A stretch of DNA of 64,000 nt from Kiloniella litopenaei (lineage in GTDB: Bacteria; Pseudomonadota; Alphaproteobacteria; Kiloniellales; Kiloniellaceae), in the NCBI RefSeq assembly GCF_000982415.1, contig NZ_LANI01000017.1, positions 62,001-126,000 on the forward strand, written 5' to 3'. The notes under the pieces were generated by a model. That model was not told the DNA's origin. It did not search any database and saw only the letters and a list, made by a program, of their open reading frames with translations. The translations under genes and the position numbers were made by a program. This document shows positions 46,831-55,797 of the stretch, piece by piece (position 1 is the stretch's first letter; each line of letters opens with the position of its first letter).

Positions 46831-47747
46831 TTTGATGCCTCTGCATTTACGGATTGCATCTGGGAAGCCTGGGTGAGTGTGTGTTCGACGGGCGGAAGTT
46901 TCGAATCATCCCGCCTGCTTTGGCAGTAATCGCTGTCGGAGCAAACAAACATACGGTTGCCTTTGTCATCCAGAATGACCTCGTCCAGAAAGCTGTCTTT
47001 TGATCCGCAGAGCGCACAGTCCTGATCCCAGGATTGAATTTCAAAGGGGTGATCTTCAAAATCCAGGCTTTGAACTTTTGTATATGGCGGGATGGCATAA
47101 ATCCGTTTTTCACGACCGGCACCGAACAGCTGCAGGGCAGCACAGTCATCCATTTTTGGATTATCGAATTTCGGGGTCGGGGAAGGGTCCATAACATAGC
47201 GATCATTGACCTTTACCGGATAGGCATAGGTTGTGGCGATATGTCCGTGGCGTGAAATGTCTTCGTAAAGCTTTACATGCATCAGGCCATATTCTTCCAG
47301 CGCATGCATCTTGCGGGTTTCTGTTTCTCTAGGCTCTAGAAAGCGTAGCGGTTCGGGAATTGGCACCTGATAGACCAGAATTTGTCCTTCGGTTAGCATT
47401 TCTTCTGGAATTCTGTGTCGGGTTTGAATAACAGTCGCCTCTTTGGTTTTCTCAGTAGTATCTATATCGGCTGTCTTTTCAAAAAACTGCCTGATACTTA
47501 CGGCGTTGGTTGTATCGTCACTGCCCTGATCGATGACTTTCAATGTGTCTGACGGGCCGATAACGGCTGCTGTTACCTGTACGCCGCCTGTGCCCCAACC
47601 ATAGGGCATTGGCATTTCCCGCCCGGCGAAAGGCACCTGATAACCGGGGATTGCCACTGCTTTTAAGAGTGCCCGGCGGATCATGCGTTTTGTTTGTTCG
47701 TCCAGATATGCGTAATTATAGGACGATGCAGTTGTATTTTGAGACAT
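46827..47747 (-). CDS. phnJ: C-P lyase radical SAM subunit PhnJ
   Basis: A 306-aa catalytic subunit that cleaves the C-P bond by radical SAM chemistry. The unusual cluster motif is present exactly: C-x2-C in DCALCGSKD, then 21 residues to the third Cys in FVCSDSDYC, whose last Cys, six residues on, corresponds to the essential thiyl-radical Cys. N-terminal AIPGYQVPFAGREMPMPYGW is family-typical. ATG at 47747 gives the standard length; the longer frame from 48026 would overlap phnI. It sits 4 bases after phnI. Confidence 0.97.
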   Translation of the reverse strand: MSQNTTASSYNYAYLDEQTKRMIRRALLKAVAIPGYQVPFAGREMPMPYGWGTGGVQVTAAVIGPSDTLKVIDQGSDDTTNAVSIRQFFEKTADIDTTEKTKEATVIQTRHRIPEEMLTEGQILVYQVPIPEPLRFLEPRETETRKMHALEEYGLMHVKLYEDISRHGHIATTYAYPVKVNDRYVMDPSPTPKFDNPKMDDCAALQLFGAGREKRIYAIPPYTKVQSLDFEDHPFEIQSWDQDCALCGSKDSFLDEVILDDKGNRMFVCSDSDYCQSRRDDSKLPPVEHTLTQASQMQSVNAEASK

Positions 47748-47751
47748 CGTA

Positions 47752-48897
47752 TTACTCTGCCGCCTGTTGTGTTTGTGTGTGATTGTCCTGTTGCTCTTCG
47801 CGCATGCGACGAACCAATCCAAGCTCGGCCTGAAAATCCACGTAATGAGGAAGCTTGATATGTTCGACAAAACCTGTGGCCTGGATGTTATCGCTATGGG
47901 ACATAACGAACTCTTCATCCTGAGCCGGGGCAACAATCTCTTCGCCCATTTCTTTTGCGCGCAGGGCGCGGTCAACCAGTGCCATTGAAATGGCTTTGCG
48001 TTCGTTTTGTCCGAAAACCAGACCATAACCGCGCGTAAACTGTGGGGGTTCTGTCTTTGATCCCTGGAACTGGTTAACTGTCTCGCACTCAGTTATTTCC
48101 AGATCACCGATATCAATTGTAAACCCGAGTTCAGGAGGCTGGATTTCGATGGCAACGGTGCCCAATCTAATCTCGCCGACAAAGGCATGATTTCGGGCGT
48201 ACCCGCGCTGTGTTGAATAACCGAGTGACAGAATGAAACCTTCGTCGCCACGGGCAAGATTTTGTAACCTTTGATCGCGATCAACCGGAAATTCCAGTGG
48301 CTCCCGGGTTAAGTCTCCAACAGGATGGTCGTCTTCATTTTCGGGAAGCTTCTCTGCTTGTATAAGGCCTTCGTTATTCAAAAGACCGCCCAAAACCCGT
48401 GGCATATCTGTCTCGGATGCCTGAAAATCATTTTCCGTTTGTGATCCCTGGGTATCTGGTGTTTCCTTTTCTGATGGCGTGTCGTCATCAGTTTCCATCA
48501 GATCAAAATCAAGGAGACGGTGGGTGTAATCAAAGGTAGGACCGAGAATTTGCCCACCGGGTAAGTCTTTATAGGTCGCTGAAACCCGGCGCTCTACAGT
48601 CATCTTGTCCGTTCTGATCGGCAGGCTGTAGGCCAGGCGAGGTAGTGTGGTTCTGTAAGCACGAATCAAGAAGATCGCTTCAATTAAATCGCCGCGCGCC
48701 TGTTTGATTGCCAAGGCGGCAAGATCTTCGTCAAACAATGATCCTTCGGCCATGACACGAGACACAGACAGGCTGAGTTGTTCTTTTATCTGGGCAATGG
48801 AAAGTTCGGGGATTTCTTTTGGGCCCCGACGCTTTTCTGCAAGAAGACGGTGGGCATTTTTGATCGCTTTCTCGCCACCTTTTACGGCTACATACAT
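47752..48897 (-). CDS. phnI: C-P lyase core subunit PhnI
   Basis: A 381-aa subunit that attaches methylphosphonate to ribose using ATP, with PhnG, PhnH and PhnL. MYVAVKGGEKAIKNAHRLL at the start and YTHRLLDFDLMETD in the middle are conserved in PhnI. ATG at 48897 overlaps or abuts the phnH stop within 2 bases. A longer frame from 48972 has no support. Confidence 0.95.
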   Translation of the reverse strand: MYVAVKGGEKAIKNAHRLLAEKRRGPKEIPELSIAQIKEQLSLSVSRVMAEGSLFDEDLAALAIKQARGDLIEAIFLIRAYRTTLPRLAYSLPIRTDKMTVERRVSATYKDLPGGQILGPTFDYTHRLLDFDLMETDDDTPSEKETPDTQGSQTENDFQASETDMPRVLGGLLNNEGLIQAEKLPENEDDHPVGDLTREPLEFPVDRDQRLQNLARGDEGFILSLGYSTQRGYARNHAFVGEIRLGTVAIEIQPPELGFTIDIGDLEITECETVNQFQGSKTEPPQFTRGYGLVFGQNERKAISMALVDRALRAKEMGEEIVAPAQDEEFVMSHSDNIQATGFVEHIKLPHYVDFQAELGLVRRMREEQQDNHTQTQQAAE

Positions 48898-48898
48898 T

Positions 48899-49525
48899 TT
48901 AAATGTCCATTTCTGAAGAACGTGGAAGGGCGCAAATATGGGTGGGAGAGGCAAAGATGATATCAACGCCACAAGGGAAGCTATGCCTGCTTTCCTTCAT
49001 CCATCCCCAAAACTTGGAATTGAGCGGTGAGGGAGACAGATCAATTGTCGTTTTTATGCCAGGTCCGCTTAGCACTGCCTTTTGTTCTGCATTGAAATGA
49101 TCTACGGCGATGATAAGCGTTGCCGACCGGTCTGGATATTCAGCTGTGCCAATTGGCAAGTTCGCGACCAGATCAGGATATTCCCGGCCATCAATAACGG
49201 CAAAGTCGCAGTTGCTTGTATTCTTTGTTAGCGAACATCCGGTATGGAAGCGCAAATAGTCTGCAACATCTGAACAATCTGTTTCCGGGGATAGCCAGAC
49301 AGCGGTGTCCATGTCTGTGATGGCTAATAGAATTGAAGCTGCTGATGAATTCAGCTTGTTGGGACTTTCGCAGGTAAGCGGTGTTTCGATAACAGTACCG
49401 GGGTGAGACATTGCGTCCAGAACGGCTCTGAACACAGCTGTGGCGTCAAACACGGGGTTATGGAACCCGGGAAGGGTTGTTTGGCCAATATCTTGTGTCG
49501 AAAGAGAATTTGTCTGAGGGTTCAT
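48899..49525 (-). CDS. phnH: C-P lyase core subunit PhnH
   Basis: A 208-aa subunit of the PhnGHIJ core: LPGFHNPVFDATAVFRAVLD then AMSHPGTVI are conserved, and C-terminal residues include FPCGVDIIFAS. It likely contributes to phosphonate transfer to ribose. ATG at 49525 overlaps the phnG stop (TGATG). A GTG one codon earlier is a minor alternative. Confidence 0.93.
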   Translation of the reverse strand: MNPQTNSLSTQDIGQTTLPGFHNPVFDATAVFRAVLDAMSHPGTVIETPLTCESPNKLNSSAASILLAITDMDTAVWLSPETDCSDVADYLRFHTGCSLTKNTSNCDFAVIDGREYPDLVANLPIGTAEYPDRSATLIIAVDHFNAEQKAVLSGPGIKTTIDLSPSPLNSKFWGWMKESRHSFPCGVDIIFASPTHICALPRSSEMDI

Positions 49526-50031
49526 CACGCGTCTTCTCCTCGTACCATTGTGAAGAAATCAACCTTTGAGGTCGCAATCTGTGATTTACGATTTTGTCTT
49601 GTTTTTTGCTGGGCAGACGCTAAAGGCGCCACAAAGGTATCGCGGATTTTTTGTGACCAGCGATTGGTTTGGAGCAGGGCGTCCAGAACGGCAACCAGTT
49701 CCGCTTTTTTGTGGTCCCGGCCCCGGATATAGGCATATCCAATGTGGTCGCTATCAAGGCATACTGTGCAGCGGGTGACAGAAACTTCCCCCAGATTGAA
49801 CTGTTGCCCGTCACCACCGGCTCTGCCACGAACCATAACCAACCCGGTTTCAGCCTTACGCAGGAAACGATAGGGAAGGTTACTTAAATCTGCTTCAGAC
49901 TTTGTCAGTTCATTCCAATGATGTTGTAAGTCGTGCAATGTGCAGCGCGCCAGAACTGATAGCCAATGCTGTCTCTCGCTATTCACATGCACCTGGCCTT
50001 TCTGGCCTAACTGTCCCGAAACATCGGTCAC
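49525..50031 (-). CDS. phnG: C-P lyase core subunit PhnG
   Basis: A 168-aa core subunit, first gene of the leftward operon. RQHWLSVLARC near the start and the later RFLRKAETGLVMVRGRAGGD and ARDHKKAEL-like C-terminal region are family-typical. GTG at 50031 is fixed by AAGGAGA about 6 bases ahead. The promoter and two GTNTANAC boxes lie in the 126-base gap to phnF. Confidence 0.92.
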   Translation of the reverse strand: MTDVSGQLGQKGQVHVNSERQHWLSVLARCTLHDLQHHWNELTKSEADLSNLPYRFLRKAETGLVMVRGRAGGDGQQFNLGEVSVTRCTVCLDSDHIGYAYIRGRDHKKAELVAVLDALLQTNRWSQKIRDTFVAPLASAQQKTRQNRKSQIATSKVDFFTMVRGEDA

Positions 50032-50061
50032 TTTTATCTCCTTTCGACAAATGTTAAATTT

Positions 50062-50077
50062 GTCTAGACGTCTATAC
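50062..50077. promoter_or_regulatory. Tandem GTNTANAC boxes, probable PhnF operator
   Basis: GTCTAGAC (50062-50069) is followed directly by GTCTATAC (50070-50077). Both match the GTNTANAC consensus of HutC-type GntR regulators, the subfamily of PhnF. They are between the divergent phnG and phnF starts, so PhnF probably represses both operons. Confidence 0.75.
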
Positions 50078-50157
50078 CTTTTTGATTTATAGGATGTAGC
50101 GTCAGCGAAGACAATTGACGACTGATGAAAGTTTTATGAACTTTAAAGGACAGTGAG

Positions 50158-50895
50158 ATGGAGTGGGAAAAAGGTGAAGCAATCTGGAAGCAGATTGGGC
50201 GTCTTTTGCTTCAGGATATTACGGCGGGTGTATACAAGCCGGGGGATAAGCTACCGACAGAAAACGAGCTTGCAAAAAGGTTTGGTGTAAATCGACATAC
50301 GGTACGTAGTGCAATTGCTGCCCTTACAGAAGACAACGTCATGCGTGTTGAGCAGGGGCGTGGAACCTTTGTTCAGGAAAGCCTGATGGACTATACACTG
50401 GGAAGCCGAACTCGTTTCTCGCAAATTGTGTCTGGACGTCATCGCTTGCCGGATAAGACCTTGTTAAGCAGCGAGAGGGAAAAAGCAACAAAGCAGGTTG
50501 CAAAAAAATTGATGGTTGCCAGGGATGAAAAGGTTATCAAGCTTGAATCTGTCAGTCAGGCCGATGGTATTGCCCTTGCTCATTCCATTAGCTATTTGCC
50601 AGCTCTGCGTTTCAAGGGAATTGAAAAAGTCTTTGCGGAAACCAAATCTTTGACTGAGGCTTTTAAGTATTTCGGGTTGAACGATTACACCCGTAAAAAT
50701 ACGAGAATTACGGCACAGATGCCGAGCAAGCGTACAGCTGAACTGTTGAAGCAGGCTAAAAACAAGCCCGTTTTGATTACAGAAAGCGTTGATGTGGATG
50801 CCACTGGCAAAGTGATACAGTTTGGTATTACGCATTTTGCCAGTGAACGTGTGCAGCTCTTTGTCGATAACGAGAGTACCAGCCCACTCTCGTAA
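50158..50895 (+). CDS. phnF: Phosphonate regulator PhnF (GntR/HutC, UTRA)
   Basis: A 245-aa regulator: N-terminal GntR helix-turn-helix (GVYKPGDKLPTENELAKRFG, VNRHTVRSAIAALTEDNV) and a C-terminal UTRA effector domain (about 85-235). It is divergent from phnG with an operator in between. AAAGGA precedes the ATG. It probably senses a phosphonate or C-P lyase intermediate. It converges on the fructokinase gene, 8 bases between stops. Confidence 0.94.
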   Translation: MEWEKGEAIWKQIGRLLLQDITAGVYKPGDKLPTENELAKRFGVNRHTVRSAIAALTEDNVMRVEQGRGTFVQESLMDYTLGSRTRFSQIVSGRHRLPDKTLLSSEREKATKQVAKKLMVARDEKVIKLESVSQADGIALAHSISYLPALRFKGIEKVFAETKSLTEAFKYFGLNDYTRKNTRITAQMPSKRTAELLKQAKNKPVLITESVDVDATGKVIQFGITHFASERVQLFVDNESTSPLS

Positions 50896-50902
50896 TCTAT
50901 AT

Positions 50903-51847
50903 CTATTCTATTGAAGCGAGATCCTCTGTCCACGGGGGAACTGCGCCACTTTGCGTAACGGTAAAGGCTGCAACTCTGTTGGCTTTATCTAAAGCCAAAG
51001 ACAATTGCTGCTCGGTCAAATCTCTTAAACAGGATTTCGAGAGAAGACCTTGCTCGCTTAGACTGGAAAGAAAGCCTGCGTTAAAGCTGTCTCCGGCACC
51101 AATGGTGTCTTTTACCTCAACCTTTTTACTTCTTAATTTTAAAGTGGCGTGCTTGCCAAAGGCCGTTGCGCCTTGCGAGCCTTCTGTGACAAGGACAACA
51201 GATGCGCCTTGTTCTAACTGATGTTGTGCAAAATCTTCTGGTTTTGTGTCTGGTGAAAGCCATGACAGGTCTTCGTCAGAGACTTTAATGATATCACTGA
51301 TTGATAGCAGTCGATTGATACGTTGGCGATATCCATCGGGATCCGTGATAAAGCTTGTCCGAATATTGGGATCAAATGACAGCACGCAGTTTTCTTTTGC
51401 TGACGTTACGAGATCTTCAAAGGCTGTTCCGCAAGGTTCTTGAATGAGGCTGATGGCCCCGAAATGAAAGGCCTCTATATCCGTTGGAATTTCTTTGATA
51501 TTGTGTCTTTGGAAAAGCTTACCGGCAGTATTCTCGTCGTAAAAAGCATAACTGGCCTGTCCGTCTGTAAATTTTACAAAGGACAGGGTAGTTGGCGAGG
51601 CCTGTCGGTGGGAATAGCTGTAATCAACATTTGATTCTGTCAGTGATTGGCAAAGCTGTTCCCCAAAGAGGTCTGTTGAAATACCACCGCAAAAGCCTGT
51701 TTTCACGCCCAAACGCCCCAAGGCGATGGCGGTATTGAAGATCGCGCCGCCGGAAACAGGTTGATAGGCGGTTTTTTTTTGTTCTTTTTGCGAAGGAACC
51801 TCGATTGGCAACATGTCAATCAAGGCTTCGCCACAACAAATGATCAT
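50903..51847 (-). CDS. PfkB-family sugar kinase (fructokinase-like)
   Basis: A 314-aa ribokinase-family enzyme: ICCGEALIDMLPIE at the start, GGAIFNTAIALGRLG, and the C-terminal signature DTIGAGDSFNAGFL with the catalytic Asp. Sequence style fits bacterial fructokinases. Together with D-lyxose isomerase in the same operon, it could phosphorylate fructose from mannose or fructose itself. It follows the isomerase gene by 3 bases. Confidence 0.88.
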   Translation of the reverse strand: MIICCGEALIDMLPIEVPSQKEQKKTAYQPVSGGAIFNTAIALGRLGVKTGFCGGISTDLFGEQLCQSLTESNVDYSYSHRQASPTTLSFVKFTDGQASYAFYDENTAGKLFQRHNIKEIPTDIEAFHFGAISLIQEPCGTAFEDLVTSAKENCVLSFDPNIRTSFITDPDGYRQRINRLLSISDIIKVSDEDLSWLSPDTKPEDFAQHQLEQGASVVLVTEGSQGATAFGKHATLKLRSKKVEVKDTIGAGDSFNAGFLSSLSEQGLLSKSCLRDLTEQQLSLALDKANRVAAFTVTQSGAVPPWTEDLASIE

Positions 51848-51850
51848 GAG

Positions 51851-52552
51851 TTATTTCATCCACTTATCGTAGTCAGAAACCAACAAATGTTTGGGCGCTT
51901 CGTTTTCTTCAATTTGAGAGAAACGTCCGATTTTTTCGCGAAAGACGTTGTCGGTCAGATCGTCATTTACGGTTGAAACTTCACCGATAAGAACATCTGC
52001 TTTCTCACCCCAGAAGGCATGCCAAACGCCGGGTAGGAGAGTAACACTTTCACCCGGTGCCAACTTCAGCAAGCCACCCGCTTTCAGTTTTCTATTGATG
52101 CCATCACAGGGAACAACCACTTCGGCTTCTTCATCAATGTTACCCTTGGGATCTGACATGAAAAGCTCCAGCACCAGATCGCCGCCGCCGCGGTTGATAA
52201 TATCTTCGGCTTTGATGTTGTGGCGGTGCATCGGGGAAATTTGATCTTTGCGGGATATCATGATTTTTTCCGCATAGAGCATGCCTTTACCTGTTTGAAG
52301 GTCTTCTGCAAATCCGTTTCTGACGGTGAAAAGGAATAACCCCAACTCATCAAATTTTCCCTGACCGTAATCGGTGATGTCCCATCCCATTCGGGCCTTT
52401 GTGATGCCTGCTAATTCAGCTTTGCGCGTTTGCATATCTTGCGGCGTGAAGTAGGCAAAGGGAGGCAGTATATAGCCATGTGATTTGATGAAATTGTCTG
52501 ATTGGGCAAGGATTTCATTAACTTCTGAGCGTTGCATTTTTTGAATTCTCAT
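51851..52552 (-). CDS. D-lyxose ketol-isomerase
   Basis: A 233-aa cupin-fold isomerase. HRHNIKAEDIINRGGGDL carries the conserved metal-binding His pair and Glu, and LPGVWHAFWGEKADVLIGEVSTVNDD the fourth His and family ending. It interconverts D-lyxose/D-xylulose and D-mannose/D-fructose. ATG at 52552 is preferred; an ATG five codons later is possible. The longer frame from 52639 would overlap the ROK gene. Confidence 0.9.
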   Translation of the reverse strand: MRIQKMQRSEVNEILAQSDNFIKSHGYILPPFAYFTPQDMQTRKAELAGITKARMGWDITDYGQGKFDELGLFLFTVRNGFAEDLQTGKGMLYAEKIMISRKDQISPMHRHNIKAEDIINRGGGDLVLELFMSDPKGNIDEEAEVVVPCDGINRKLKAGGLLKLAPGESVTLLPGVWHAFWGEKADVLIGEVSTVNDDLTDNVFREKIGRFSQIEENEAPKHLLVSDYDKWMK

Positions 52553-52565
52553 ATGTTTTAAAAAG

Positions 52566-53846
52566 TTATTGATTAAGAGAGAGGTTCTGATCAACAAGAT
52601 AGTGATCAAACAGAGGCAGGCTGGCGCCACCCAAAGCACGGGCGATTGTCCCCAGCGAACCTTCGCTGATGACGGGTTGCTCGATCCCGTGTTGACTGTA
52701 TTTTTTTATGGCTTGTCGCGTAGCGTCGACTATTTTGCTTCGAACCTGTTCCGGAAAGGCGCCGTCAATCACCGTTGCTTCCTGATCAAGCAGGGCTGTC
52801 GTAGAAATAATTGCCTGGGCCAGACCATTGGCAACGCGCTCTACCCAGGGGGTAATCTTTTCATTGAAATCTTGCCAACCATTTTCCCTGTTCCAGAGTG
52901 GAGAGGGATCTTCGTGAGCTTCTTGGAGCTGTCTCTCAAAGGTAATGATTGAGGCTTCGTTAATAAGTTGCGTTGTGTTGCCGTTTTTGTCACTGATGAG
53001 CATAGAACCCAAAGCTCCGGCATTGCCATTTTTTCCAATAAAAAGGCTGCCGTTGATAACCAGACCGCCGCCGATGAAGGTACCGATATAAAAGTAAGCA
53101 AAATCGCGTTTGTTTTGGTTTGTACCAAAGGCCAGTTCGGCACCACAGGCGGCTGTCGCGTCATTCTGAAGATAAACCGGGTAGGAACAGTAACTCCTTA
53201 ATACCTTCTGTATGTCGTATGTCTTCCAGCTTTCCATCTTGTCTATTGAGGCACCGATAGCTTCAGCCCAGTTCCAGAGTTCAAATGGCATTGCAATGCC
53301 AAGGCCGGAAATCTTGTTTGTTTCCCCTAAATCAGCCTCAAATTCTTTGATCGACTTGAGGGTAAATTTTTCAATATCTTTTGGTTCAGGAAAGGGATAG
53401 GTGTGGACAGTTCTTTTCTTCACTTGTCCTAAAAAATCAACAAGAATGAGTTCAGAGCTGCGCCGCCCGATCTTTAACCCCAGAAAGAGCGCGCCATCGG
53501 GATTGAGGGAGAGAGGCACGGACGGCTGGCCGACTTTTCCGCGCACGGGTTCACTCTTTACCAGCAATCCATCTGCTTCCAACGATCGCATAATAACGGA
53601 TACTGTTTGTGCCGATAGCCCGGTCATTTGCGCAATTATCATCTTAGGCAATGGTCCATTCCGTCGAACCAGTGAAAGCACCAGGCGTTCATTGTAAGCT
53701 CTCATATTACTTTGATTAGATCCCTTTAGTTGTTGATCTAATTTAGAAATATTTTTGCTGCTTTGTTTTTTGTGCAACTTTTTATGCCTCTTTTCTCGGG
53801 CTTCTTTTTTCTGGGCAATAACCAAATCCCTGGATAAGCCAATCAC
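52566..53846 (-). CDS. ROK-family transcriptional regulator
   Basis: A 426-aa repressor-type ROK protein. A basic N-terminal extension precedes a winged helix (SLVRRNGPLPKMIIAQMTGL, SAQTVSVIMRSLEADGLL). The sugar-binding ROK domain follows, with YLQNDATAACGAELAFG and YIGTFIGGGLVING. It is divergent from the kinase gene at 53976 and upstream of the isomerase and fructokinase, which it probably regulates. The GTG start is uncertain: the family core begins at about GSNQSNMRAYN (near 53720). Confidence 0.9.
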   Translation of the reverse strand: MIGLSRDLVIAQKKEAREKRHKKLHKKQSSKNISKLDQQLKGSNQSNMRAYNERLVLSLVRRNGPLPKMIIAQMTGLSAQTVSVIMRSLEADGLLVKSEPVRGKVGQPSVPLSLNPDGALFLGLKIGRRSSELILVDFLGQVKKRTVHTYPFPEPKDIEKFTLKSIKEFEADLGETNKISGLGIAMPFELWNWAEAIGASIDKMESWKTYDIQKVLRSYCSYPVYLQNDATAACGAELAFGTNQNKRDFAYFYIGTFIGGGLVINGSLFIGKNGNAGALGSMLISDKNGNTTQLINEASIITFERQLQEAHEDPSPLWNRENGWQDFNEKITPWVERVANGLAQAIISTTALLDQEATVIDGAFPEQVRSKIVDATRQAIKKYSQHGIEQPVISEGSLGTIARALGGASLPLFDHYLVDQNLSLNQ

Positions 53847-53975
53847 ACGCTTTCTGATAGTAATATTCGGGATTATTTCTACATGGTCAATAAATAAATA
53901 AGAATGATTTATTTATTGAGGAGTATTGCAAAAACGACTAATATCGTGAGAATGTATTTACAAAGAGGCAGATAA

Positions 53976-54614
53976 TTGCTGCGTGATAATCAGTCGATAA
54001 AAGAGCTAGCAACTTACATCTTGTCGGTAAAAGGACATGATAATCGCTTTATCATTTCTATCGCTGGGCCACCCGGATCAGGTAAATCAACCCTGAGTGC
54101 GGATCTTTGTGATCTGCTTAATAATCAGTTCGGTCGTGAAGAAGCCGTTGTGATGCCAATGGATGGATACCATCTTGAAAATACGATCCTTGAACAAAAG
54201 GGGTTGTTATCAAGAAAAGGGTCGCCAGATACCTTTGATGTTGAAAGCTTTCTCTATGATCTGCACCAAATCTACAAGAAGGGTGCAGAGCTAACTATTC
54301 CGGTTTTTGACAGAGAGCAGGATTGTTCAATTCCACACGCTAAACATATTCTCAAAAAACATCATCTGATTTTGGTCGAGGGTAATTACCTCCTGCTAAA
54401 AGATGACCCTTGGCATAAAGTAAAAAGCTTTGTGGATTTGAGTGTTTTCTTGAAAGTACCTATGAAAACGCTTGAAGAGCGCTTGATCAAGAGGTGGCTG
54501 GATCATGGTTTCGCCAGAGAGTTGGCAACCAAACGTGCTCTATCCAATGATATTCCAAATGCCCATCTTGTTAATCAAAACTCCCTGCCAGCCGATATTG
54601 TTCTTGAGCTTTAA
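53976..54614 (+). CDS. P-loop sugar/nucleoside kinase (FrcK/uridine-kinase-like)
   Basis: A 212-aa kinase of the phosphoribulokinase/uridine-kinase superfamily. Walker A is GPPGSGKSTLSADLCDLL; VVMPMDGYHLENTIL, DTFDVESFLYDL and LVEGNYLLL are conserved in this group. Rhizobial relatives sit beside fructose ABC transporters. TTG at 53976 has AGAGG about 9 bases ahead and is the likely start. It is divergent from the ROK regulator, whose operators are expected in the 129-base spacer. Confidence 0.85.
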   Translation: MLRDNQSIKELATYILSVKGHDNRFIISIAGPPGSGKSTLSADLCDLLNNQFGREEAVVMPMDGYHLENTILEQKGLLSRKGSPDTFDVESFLYDLHQIYKKGAELTIPVFDREQDCSIPHAKHILKKHHLILVEGNYLLLKDDPWHKVKSFVDLSVFLKVPMKTLEERLIKRWLDHGFARELATKRALSNDIPNAHLVNQNSLPADIVLEL

Positions 54615-54637
54615 GTGTCGACTAGCTGTGAAATAAT

Positions 54638-55552
54638 TTAAAATTCAGCAGTAATCTTGAAGGTCATCCAGCCTTCAATGGTTTCTAGTGGGCCAAGAAC
54701 ATCTATGCCGGTGTCTTCCAGTGACATACCTTTCGATGATGGGGTCAGGGCATCTGTTATGTGTGACGTTGGCTCGACGCAAAAGAAGTCTTCATTCTTT
54801 GGGGCGTATACGACCAGGCGATTCAGGTTTTTACTGGCGTTCAATTCAACTGAAACACTGTCACCTGGCCAAAGGATTTTTGCTTTGCCGTCCCATGGTT
54901 CAAACTGATTGTCACATTCCAGGGTTTCCACCAAGGGATTTTGTCTTAAATCCCAATGCTCGGGACAGGTCACTCGCTTCCGAGGCAGGCAGGTGTGATC
55001 TGTGACCCAAACATTTGGCGTGTTTGCCTTTAAATGTGTGTTCTTTCGTTTGGGAAAATACGGATGCATCCCAAGGCCGACAGGCATGTGGCTATTACTG
55101 GTGTTGGTGACTGATATATGTTGCGTTAAATCTGTTTCGGTGAGACTAAATGTCTGAACAGCATAAAAATCAAAGGGCCAGTCTCCGGATTTCATATCCC
55201 TTGCTTTGTAATCATACTCCAACACGGTTTTATCTTCTTTGTGGTCTTTAACCCGCCAGGGGTTTTGCCAGGCATTTCCATGAATGGAGTGCGGGTGATC
55301 CAGAAAGTTCAAGGCAAGTTGATAGGACTGATTATTAAAAGAAAATTTCCCATTTTTAATACGGTTGGAATAGGGGATTAAAGGAAAGGAGGCTGCGTTT
55401 AGTGGTGAAAAAGGGGTTTTACTATTCTGCTGATAGGGGCGCAATATATCGTAAATACGGTTTCTTTTTAATGCATATGCGGTAATGCAACCACCATCAA
55501 GAGAAAAGGATGCAATCGCTGTTTCTGTTTCAATGATCAGATTTGAGGACAA
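54638..55552 (-). CDS. Aldose 1-epimerase family protein
   Basis: A 304-aa beta-sandwich mutarotase: FPLIPYSNRIKNGKF (Arg), HSIHGNAWQNPW (catalytic His), GLGMHPYFPKR (second His) and FFCVEPTSHITDAL (catalytic Glu) are all present. It interconverts sugar anomers before phosphorylation or isomerisation. It starts at a TTG with AAAGG about 10 bases ahead. It converges on the P-loop kinase gene, 23 bases apart, and closes the sugar cluster. Confidence 0.9.
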   Translation of the reverse strand: MSSNLIIETETAIASFSLDGGCITAYALKRNRIYDILRPYQQNSKTPFSPLNAASFPLIPYSNRIKNGKFSFNNQSYQLALNFLDHPHSIHGNAWQNPWRVKDHKEDKTVLEYDYKARDMKSGDWPFDFYAVQTFSLTETDLTQHISVTNTSNSHMPVGLGMHPYFPKRKNTHLKANTPNVWVTDHTCLPRKRVTCPEHWDLRQNPLVETLECDNQFEPWDGKAKILWPGDSVSVELNASKNLNRLVVYAPKNEDFFCVEPTSHITDALTPSSKGMSLEDTGIDVLGPLETIEGWMTFKITAEF

Positions 55553-55797
55553 GAGCGGAGAACCTTTAATCGGGAAGAAATGGCTTTAGGCTTATAGGGG
55601 ACGGCCTGTGGTGTGATTGTTATTAATCGGACATTTTTATAATATCATAAAGTTTAATCCGTTTTTCAAATCTAGATTTTCAAATATAAATACATACAAA
55701 ATAAAAGTAACTGAGTAGGGTGCCCCAACATTTCGCCATAACAGTCTTATGGCGTAAACTTTATCAACGTCCCGTTTCAGTTATATTTTGGAATTTT

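Noticed and set aside
50136-50153. Possible PHO box (minus strand CTGTCCT-N4-AGTTCAT)
   Set aside because: Only the first half fits the consensus, and the bases include the phnF ribosome site; too weak to claim PhoB control.
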